Origin: Burkholderiales bacterium
GTDB lineage: Bacteria; Pseudomonadota; Gammaproteobacteria; Burkholderiales; SG8-41
Direction: 5' to 3'
Assembly: GCA_005800795.1 (NCBI GenBank)
Contig: SYEN01000296.1
Location: 1 to 21,141 of the forward strand
DNA: 21,141 nt
Position numbers and translations under genes: made by a program. Positions 15,640 to 21,141 of the stretch are shown here, in pieces. The notes under the pieces were generated by a model. That model ran no database searches and had not been told where the DNA came from. It saw nothing but the letters and a program-made list of their open reading frames with translations. Numbering within the stretch: the stretch's first letter is position 1; every line of letters begins with the position of its first letter.

Positions 15640-16614
15640 CTATTCGGCCTTGATCCCGGCAGCCTCGACCACCTTGCGTATCCTCACGGCCTCGGCCTGA
15701 ATGAACTTGGCCAGTTCGGCGGCGGAACGGACATCCGGCGTAATGCTTTGCTGTTCAAGGCGCGTACGTGTGTCTTCCACGCCCATGACCACAGTGATGT
15801 CACGCTCGATCTTGTCCAGGATGGCGCGCGGCGTTTTCGCTGGCGCAAACAGACCCCACCACACGCCGACGTCGAAACCGGCGAGTTCGCGGGTCTTCGC
15901 CAGCGGCGCAATATCCGGTGCCGTACTGGATGCGGCCGCGGTGGTCACGCCGTAGGCGCGTAGTTTCCCTGCCTTGATTTGCGGCAACACCGCTACCAGC
16001 GACACCACGGCGAGGTGCATCTGGCCACCCATGACATCGGCAATAGCCGGTGGCGCGCCCTTGTACGGCACATGCTGTATCGAGACACCACCCTGCATCT
16101 TGAACAGCTCACCCGCAATGTGCATGGGGGTGCCATTGCCGCCGGTTGCGAAATTCAGCGCACCGGGCCGGCTGCGCGCCAGACGCAGCAAGTCCGCCGC
16201 CGTCGCAGCGGGCAATGACGGATGTCCTATCAGCACCATCGGCCCGGTGCACAGGAACGCGATCGGCGCCAGATCGACCGTCGCGTCGTAAGCGATTTTC
16301 GGATTGATGATTTTGCTGTTCAGTATCTCCGAGCCCGACCCCAACAACAGCGTATAGCCATCCGGCGCCGCGCGCACCGCACGCGAGGTACCAACCACGC
16401 CACCAGCGCCACCCACATTCTCGATCACGATGGCGGCGCCGAGCCGCTCGCCAAAGCGGGGCGAGATCGTGCGCGCGATAATGTCCGAGCTTCCTCCAGC
16501 AGGAAACGGCACCACCAGCGTCACCGGGCGCGTTGGATAGTTTTGTGCGTGTACGAGCGGGCCAGTCATCAGCAACAAGGCAAATAGCGCGGATACGATG
16601 GGATGGTGTGCCAT
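15640..16614 (-). CDS. Bug-7: Bug/TctC-family periplasmic solute-binding protein
   Basis: A 324-residue exported receptor. Start ATG 16614 is chosen for its AGGAG at 16621-16625 six bases upstream; the frame is open further but lacks a site. Leader 1-23 (LVHAQ), mature NYPTRPVTLVVPF, ligand loop AGGSSD at 39-44, LNFATGGNGTP, HVPYKGAPPA, LPQIKAGKLRAYGV, WWGLFAPAKTPRAI. It follows the alpha/beta hydrolase by 50 bases on the same strand, so the two and Bug-8 form a likely operon. Two Bug receptors flanking one hydrolase suggests uptake of related substrates that the hydrolase then opens or de-esterifies. Confidence 0.93.
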   Translation of the reverse strand: MAHHPIVSALFALLLMTGPLVHAQNYPTRPVTLVVPFPAGGSSDIIARTISPRFGERLGAAIVIENVGGAGGVVGTSRAVRAAPDGYTLLLGSGSEILNSKIINPKIAYDATVDLAPIAFLCTGPMVLIGHPSLPAATAADLLRLARSRPGALNFATGGNGTPMHIAGELFKMQGGVSIQHVPYKGAPPAIADVMGGQMHLAVVSLVAVLPQIKAGKLRAYGVTTAAASSTAPDIAPLAKTRELAGFDVGVWWGLFAPAKTPRAILDKIERDITVVMGVEDTRTRLEQQSITPDVRSAAELAKFIQAEAVRIRKVVEAAGIKAE

Positions 16615-16664
16615 TGAAATCTCCTGGTGTGACAGGACTCTGTAGGGGAACCCGCGCAACCGCA

Positions 16665-17462
16665 TCATGCGGGGTCTCGAGTCAGAAAATCATCCAGATG
16701 CCGCGCCAGCAAATCCGGCGCCTCGGTCGTCAACAGGTGGCGCAGTCCCGGCAGAATCACCACTTTACTGCCGGCGATGCGCGCACCGAGCGCGTGGGCC
16801 ATCTCGGGCGTCGAGCCGCCATCGTGCTCACCCGTCAGGATCAGCGTACGGCAAGCGATGCCGCCTGCCCTGGGGGCAAGCGTGTCATCGGAAAATGCAA
16901 AGACCTTGTAGCTGCGCAGGTAACCGTCGGCATTGTTGGCTCGCAATCCGGCGGCAATTTCAGCCTCGGCCTCGGGGTGCGCCTGTCTGAACGCCGGTGT
17001 CAGCCAGCGCGCGATCGCGCCAGGGATAAAAGGCTCAAGTCCCAGATCGGCAAATTCTTGAGTACGCTTGCGTATGGCTTCGCGCTCCATGGGGTTGCGC
17101 GCATGTACGCCGCTGACGAGCGCAATCTCCCGCACACGCGATGGCTGATCCAGCGCCATCTCCTGCGCCACCAGCGCACCCATGGAAAAGCCGGCGACCG
17201 CGCACGAAGAAATTCCCAGGTGTTCAAGCAGATACAAGGCCTGTTGCGCGTAATCATGCAGTGTAGCGCCATCGCGCGGTAGTGGGCTGGCGCCATGCCC
17301 CAGCATGTCCAGTGTGATCACACGCCGGCCGCGCTGGATCAGCGGTATTACGCCGGCCCAGATGCGATGACTAAGCCCCACGCCATGAATCAACAGTACC
17401 GCCGGCCCCACCCCCCGGTCGGTGTATGCAGTGCCCCGCGTATCGAATAAGACTTCACTCAT
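16665..17462 (-). CDS. Alpha/beta hydrolase, possibly enol-lactonase-like
   Basis: A 265-residue cytoplasmic serine hydrolase with no signal peptide. Catalytic triad is visible: Ser93 in the nucleophile elbow GFSMGA, Asp214 in GEHDGG, His242 in GLRHLLTTEAP. HGVGL at 26-30 gives the oxyanion hole. Size and the HGVG/D-M-x-G-H-G layout resemble 3-oxoadipate enol-lactonase and related carboxylesterases, but the exact substrate cannot be named. Its ATG lies two bases after the stop of Bug-8, so the two are translationally close-coupled, and Bug-7 follows after 50 bases. Context suggests that it acts on a carboxylated ester or lactone brought in by these receptors. Confidence 0.88.
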   Translation of the reverse strand: MSEVLFDTRGTAYTDRGVGPAVLLIHGVGLSHRIWAGVIPLIQRGRRVITLDMLGHGASPLPRDGATLHDYAQQALYLLEHLGISSCAVAGFSMGALVAQEMALDQPSRVREIALVSGVHARNPMEREAIRKRTQEFADLGLEPFIPGAIARWLTPAFRQAHPEAEAEIAAGLRANNADGYLRSYKVFAFSDDTLAPRAGGIACRTLILTGEHDGGSTPEMAHALGARIAGSKVVILPGLRHLLTTEAPDLLARHLDDFLTRDPA

Positions 17463-17464
17463 GC

Positions 17465-18445
17465 CTACTCCCGTTTCAACCCCATGGCACGGATCATCTT
17501 CGCATTGCTTTCCAGCTCCGTGCGCAGAAACGCCGTGAGCTCCTCGGGCGTGCCCGGCGATAACGCGCCTCCCTCGACACTGACGCGCCTCTTGACCTCG
17601 GCATCATCCATGGCCTTGAGCAGCGTGGTGTTTAGCGCCGTTACGATATCGCGCGGCGTCTTTGCGGGGGCGAGCAGCGCATACCATTGTGTGAATTCGT
17701 AGCCCGGCAGCCCGGCTTCGGTCATTGTCGGCACACCCGCGAACAACGCCGAGCGCACCGTGCTGGTAATGCCGAGCGCACGCATGCGCCCCGGCTGCAC
17801 GTGCGGCAGCACGGTTGTCGGCCCGGCGAACGCCATATCCACCTGTCCGGCGATCAGTTCAGTGGCAAACAGTGATGTGCCTTTGTACGGCACATGTAAC
17901 ACGTCGAGTTTTGCCATCGACTTGAATAACTCGGCGGCCAGGTGTGATGTACCGCCAACACCGGAAGAGGCGTACGTCAGTTTGCCTGGCTGCGCACGAA
18001 CGATCGCGATCAACTGCTTCAACGACGTGGCGGGTACCGACGGATGCACCACCAGCAAGAACGGAATTTTCGCGAACAGGCTCACGGGCGCAAAATCGCG
18101 CACCGTGTCATAGGGCACCTTGTCGCCCTTTTCTCCCCATATCGGGCTGATGACCAGCGGGCCGGAGCTGCCCCACAACAGCGTGTGTCCATCGGGCGCC
18201 GCGCGCGCCACCTGATCAGTACCTATGCGCCCCGATGCACCCGCACGGTTGTCGATGACGAATGTTTGTCCCATCAACTCGCCGATGCGTTTGCCCGCCG
18301 CACGCGCAAACGAATCGGTGGCCGCGCCCGGCGGAAATGGCACGACGATGGTCACGGGCCGCCGCGGATAATTTTGCGCTGCCGCGTGCCCCGTCATCAC
18401 CAAGACTGTCACGGCAAGTACTCCACAGAGGGGCAGATGCGTCAT
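17465..18445 (-). CDS. Bug-8: Bug/TctC-family periplasmic solute-binding protein
   Basis: A 326-residue exported receptor. Leader 1-23 (GHAAAQ), mature NYPRRPVTIVVPF, ligand loop PGAATD at 39-44 (Ala instead of the second Gly), LTYASSGVGGT, HVPYKGTS, LPHVQPGRMRALGI, LLAPAKTPRDI. It heads the Bug-8, hydrolase, Bug-7 cluster; its stop is two bases before the hydrolase start. Upstream there are only 38 bases to the end of the CocE-type gene, largely made of AT-rich repeat J, so it may be read through from that gene or from a promoter created by the repeat. Only a weak purine stretch precedes ATG 18445. Confidence 0.93.
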   Translation of the reverse strand: MTHLPLCGVLAVTVLVMTGHAAAQNYPRRPVTIVVPFPPGAATDSFARAAGKRIGELMGQTFVIDNRAGASGRIGTDQVARAAPDGHTLLWGSSGPLVISPIWGEKGDKVPYDTVRDFAPVSLFAKIPFLLVVHPSVPATSLKQLIAIVRAQPGKLTYASSGVGGTSHLAAELFKSMAKLDVLHVPYKGTSLFATELIAGQVDMAFAGPTTVLPHVQPGRMRALGITSTVRSALFAGVPTMTEAGLPGYEFTQWYALLAPAKTPRDIVTALNTTLLKAMDDAEVKRRVSVEGGALSPGTPEELTAFLRTELESNAKMIRAMGLKRE

Positions 18446-18457
18446 TGTGCGCTCGTC

Positions 18458-18486
18458 GTAACCAATTGATTTAATTGAATATTTTA
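18458..18486 (+). repeat. AT-rich junction repeat, copy J
   Basis: Plus strand reads GTAACCAATTGATTTAATTG followed by AATATTTTA. It fills most of the 38-bp gap between the CocE-type gene and Bug-8 and includes the CocE-type stop codon at its right end. Confidence 0.7.
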
Positions 18487-20505
18487 GTTTCCGTTGCGCC
18501 GTATGCGTTCACCGAAGTCACGCTCGAATACGCGTTGCTCATTTTCGAACGCTTCGAGCCGCGCGCTTACGATGAAGTCGCGTTTGTCGCATACGACCTT
18601 GGTGCGCATCTCCGTGCGGATGTTCCAGCCGCTGCGTTCAAACAACCACGTCCAGGTCACCTCGGCTTCGCAGGACAGCGGATCGTGTTCGACGATGCGA
18701 TAACGTTCGGTCGAACGCGCTTCCGCGATCAGGTCTATCTCGTCGTAGCGCCCGCGTCCGCTGGCGTCCGCGACTTCGACCACCGTTTCGTTTTTGCCCA
18801 TGTCGGTGCGCACCACGCGGTTGCGTCCGCCTGCCACCAGCGGCGTACGCTTGAAGGGTGCGGCGGCTTCGACCGGCTTGAACTTGATTTTTGCATCTTC
18901 CTTGCGAGGCGGGCGCACCGGCAGCTCCAGCGCGCTCTTGCCCGTGTAGAGCGTCAGTGTCACCGGCTCAGGCGACGGCCAGATCAGCGGCCAGTAGGTC
19001 GTGGACACTGCGACACGCATGCGGTGACCCTTGACGAATGAATAGGCCGTGTCGGCGAGTGGCACACGCACGGTGTAACGCTGCCCCGGTACCAGTTTCA
19101 CCGGTTTCGCAGCGCCATCGATATGCGTGAGATTCAACACGCCATAACTCACGCGCGTGGAAGCGCCATCCGGCGCCACGTCGCACAGCCGTACGCAGAT
19201 AAACGCCGTGGGTTTGTCCACCGACAGGGTCAGTGTCGCGACAGACGTGCCCAGTATTTCAGTGGTCTTGCTCAGCACCGCGCTGTCGAAACAGATGGAC
19301 TTGCCGTCATCCGCGCGCTGGTCGCCGGGCAACTCGGGGCTCGCGCCATGCTGGAACCACGGCATCAGTTCGCCACACTCCAGCCCCAATGTTTGCGGCG
19401 ACTGGGCCACCACTTTCACGGTCTTGCCGGCGCGCTCCGCCAGCCGCCCGCCGTCATTGAGCGCATAACGCCGTGGCTTGATGCGCGGTGATGGCCACAC
19501 CGGTTCCGCCACCCAGCGGCCGGGCGATTCGGCATAGTAGTTTTTTGCGGGCACGGCCTGTGGCATCCACGCCGTCAACATCGGCTCGTCCGAGATGCCG
19601 GTTTTTTTGCCCCGCATCCATTGGTCAAACCAGCGCAGCGTCTCCTGCAGGAAACCCACCGCGGGCCCCGGCGCCGCCAGGTGTGGAAAGCGATGTCCCC
19701 ATGCGCCGATCAACGCCTTGCGCGGCACGCTAAGCCGGGTGATGGCCTCGCTCACCGCGCCCACGTAGGATGAATCCGCCCAGCCGCTCACGGCATAAAA
19801 CGGGCACTGGATGCGTTCGAAATCAATCGCGCGGCTTTTCCAGTAATCGCTGTAGTTCTGGTGCTGCAGCGCTGAAATAATCTGCGGCACGTTGTGTTCC
19901 AGACGCGTCAACCACAGCTCGCGCCACTTGTCCCCCACCATTTGCGGGTCGGGCGGGCGCGATTTGTAGCCGAACATCTGCGTGGACCAGCGGATCGAGC
20001 GCAGCAACACGCTGCCGCCGCGGAACACCTGACTGTAGGTGTAGCGGTCCGGCGCAAACGAACAGGGCACGATGGCCTTGAGCTCCTTCGGCTGACGATA
20101 GGCCGTTTGTATGGCCTGAAAGCCACCCCAGGAAATGCCGAACATGCCCACCTGGCCATCACTCCATGGCTGCGCCGCGATCCACTTCAGCACCGCCAGT
20201 GTGTCATCCTGCTCCTGCTGCATCGCGAACACGCCCTGATAACCGTCGGAGTCCCCCGACCCGCGTATATCCACACGCATACAGGCATAGCCATGCCCGG
20301 CGAAATAGCGGTGATGCATGGCATCGCGCGGTGCATAGATATCGCGTTTGCGATACGGCAGCACTTCGATGATGGCCGGCACCCGCGTCGCCGGCGCAAT
20401 ATCCGGCAGCCACAACTTCGCCGCCAGCCGCACGCCGTCGGGCATGGGTATCCAGCAATCCTCGGTCTCGGTCCATCGGTGGGGAAAATCGGTGCGGGTT
20501 TTCAT
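18484..20505 (-). CDS. CocE/NonD-type hydrolase, peptidase S15 (X-Pro dipeptidyl-peptidase) family
   Basis: A 673-residue serine hydrolase acting on esters or amides. No signal peptide is evident. The N-terminal alpha/beta domain carries Ser125 in GISWGG, Asp244 in SGWADSS and His271 in GAWGHRFPH, the triad layout of cocaine esterase and S15 peptidases. DIRGSGDSDG at 79-88 and WFDQWMRGKKTG are further family blocks. The C-terminal half from about 390 is the jelly-roll (PepX_C-type) domain, with FICVRLCDVAPDG and RVAVSTTYWP. ATG 20505 follows an AGGA. The stop codon is inside repeat J, so the last few residues could be altered, but length is normal. It is divergent from Bug-9 and upstream of Bug-8 on the same strand. 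Confidence 0.9.
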   Translation of the reverse strand: MKTRTDFPHRWTETEDCWIPMPDGVRLAAKLWLPDIAPATRVPAIIEVLPYRKRDIYAPRDAMHHRYFAGHGYACMRVDIRGSGDSDGYQGVFAMQQEQDDTLAVLKWIAAQPWSDGQVGMFGISWGGFQAIQTAYRQPKELKAIVPCSFAPDRYTYSQVFRGGSVLLRSIRWSTQMFGYKSRPPDPQMVGDKWRELWLTRLEHNVPQIISALQHQNYSDYWKSRAIDFERIQCPFYAVSGWADSSYVGAVSEAITRLSVPRKALIGAWGHRFPHLAAPGPAVGFLQETLRWFDQWMRGKKTGISDEPMLTAWMPQAVPAKNYYAESPGRWVAEPVWPSPRIKPRRYALNDGGRLAERAGKTVKVVAQSPQTLGLECGELMPWFQHGASPELPGDQRADDGKSICFDSAVLSKTTEILGTSVATLTLSVDKPTAFICVRLCDVAPDGASTRVSYGVLNLTHIDGAAKPVKLVPGQRYTVRVPLADTAYSFVKGHRMRVAVSTTYWPLIWPSPEPVTLTLYTGKSALELPVRPPRKEDAKIKFKPVEAAAPFKRTPLVAGGRNRVVRTDMGKNETVVEVADASGRGRYDEIDLIAEARSTERYRIVEHDPLSCEAEVTWTWLFERSGWNIRTEMRTKVVCDKRDFIVSARLEAFENEQRVFERDFGERIRRNGN

Positions 20506-20688
20506 GGGGTGGTCCTTGGTCTAGCCAGCGGTCTCTCTGCAAACTGGCGGGACAAGTCCGCTTTGATCAGATTGCTGTCATGAAAGATTTTACACTCTGG
20601 CTGGCGGACTGCTGCCCGCCGCCACGCCACGCTTTATACTGCGGGCACTGAAACGTCGGCGTACGTTAATCGCGCCAGGAGAGCCTCT
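20506..20688. promoter_or_regulatory. Divergent promoter region of the CocE-type gene and Bug-9
   Basis: Two -10-like boxes point outward: TATACT at 20635-20640 toward Bug-9, and TAAAAT (minus strand, 20587-20592) toward the hydrolase. Neither has a convincing -35. A short GC stem (GGCGG...CCGCC, 20603-20620) lies between them. Confidence 0.3.
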
Positions 20689-21141
20689 ATGAAAATAAGT
20701 GTTTTGTATGGCAGTGCCGCAGTGGTCTCGGTCATTGCGACGATGGGAAGCGTGTTGGCGCAGGGCAATCAACCCGCCAGCTTTCCCACCAAGCCTATAC
20801 GCTGGATCGTGCCGTTTCCCCCGGGCGGTGCGGTTGACGTGCTGGCGCGGTTGACCGGTACCAGGCTCGCGGAAGCGTTGGGGCAGCAGGTCATCCTTGA
20901 TAATCGTACCGGCGCATCCGGCATCATCGGCACCGTGGCCGTTGCACGCGCCGCGCCAGACGGCTACACGTTGCTGTCCAACACGCTGCCTTTCGTCGCC
21001 AACCCGGCGCTGCACAGCAAGCCGCCGTACGATGTGTTGAAAGAGTTCGAGCCGGTGATGCTGATGGCCAATCAGGGCTCGATGATCACATTGCATCCGT
21101 CCGTGCCCGTAAAAAACGTGCGTGAGCTGATCGCACTCGCC
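20689..21141 (+). CDS. Bug-9: Bug/TctC-family solute-binding protein, right end cut by window
   Basis: The first 151 residues of an exported receptor. AGGAGA lies seven bases before ATG 20689. Leader 1-25 (GSVLAQG), mature SFPTKPIRWIVPF, canonical ligand loop PGGAVD at 45-50, LGQQVILDNRTGASG, then APDGYTLLSN and the LHPSVPVKNVREL helix start. It is transcribed away from the CocE-type hydrolase, and the shared upstream region suggests that the two may be regulated together. Nothing in the visible part is abnormal. Confidence 0.92.
   Translation, partial: MKISVLYGSAAVVSVIATMGSVLAQGNQPASFPTKPIRWIVPFPPGGAVDVLARLTGTRLAEALGQQVILDNRTGASGIIGTVAVARAAPDGYTLLSNTLPFVANPALHSKPPYDVLKEFEPVMLMANQGSMITLHPSVPVKNVRELIALA

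Noticed and set aside
142..18486. AT-rich repeats as integron attC sites or a CRISPR array
   Set aside because: They lack the paired core sites and long imperfect palindrome of attC, are in both orientations, lie kilobases apart and enclose multi-gene blocks; no integrase and no regular spacers are present.
142..18486. AT-rich repeats as ordinary intrinsic terminators
   Set aside because: The T-run is not preceded by a GC stem in most copies, orientation does not track gene ends, and copy H lies inside a gene start.
18475..19041. Plus-strand open frame of 188 codons
   Set aside because: Antisense to the CocE-type gene and begins in repeat J; the translation shows no family features.

Overview
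The window looks like an accessory stretch of a Burkholderiales-type betaproteobacterial chromosome. The basis is the extraordinary density of Bug/TctC-type periplasmic solute-binding proteins: nine genes in 21 kb, one of them broken and one cut by the right edge. Such expansion is characteristic of Bordetella, Achromobacter, Cupriavidus and Comamonadaceae. Genus cannot be fixed from the sequence alone. No tRNA, rRNA or CRISPR array was seen.

Layout. 1-800 is a mobile-element and gene graveyard: the tail of an IS1595/ISXO2-type transposase, a decayed 3' end of an IS91-like element and a shredded fragment resembling dnaE2/imuC. 806-4400 holds Bug-1 (minus), then a decayed plus-strand operon: Bug-2 and an SDR, each with one in-frame stop, and a frameshifted hydantoinase-A N-terminal fragment. 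4600-7140 holds an MFS carrier flanked by REP-like palindromes, and Bug-3. 7400-11080 holds a second IS91-like remnant, an M48 membrane metallopeptidase and an SCP-x-type thiolase. 11640-15130 holds Bug-4, Bug-5 and Bug-6. 15450-18445 holds a third IS91-like remnant and a minus-strand cluster Bug-8, alpha/beta hydrolase, Bug-7. 18484-20505 is a CocE/NonD-type S15 hydrolase, divergent from Bug-9 at the right edge.

How the genes work together. Bug proteins capture small organic acids or related carboxylated molecules in the periplasm and normally deliver them to TctA/TctB membrane subunits. None of those subunits is encoded here, so these are orphan receptors. Hydrolases, a thiolase, an SDR and a hydantoinase fragment beside them suggest uptake and catabolism of diverse carboxylates, amides or esters, but no complete pathway is visible.

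Most unusual observation. About ten copies of a roughly 30-bp AT-rich repeat (core GTAACTATCTGTTTTTA, with a variant TAACTAATTGATTTAATTGA) lie in both orientations between blocks of genes that otherwise have little in common. Several gene fragments stop at or next to a copy, and one copy supplies the start codon and first codons of the Bug-6 signal peptide. The region therefore reads as a mosaic of blocks joined at a shared AT-rich sequence. Whether the repeat is a transposon end, a preferred target or recombination site, or a portable promoter or silencer site cannot be decided from this window.
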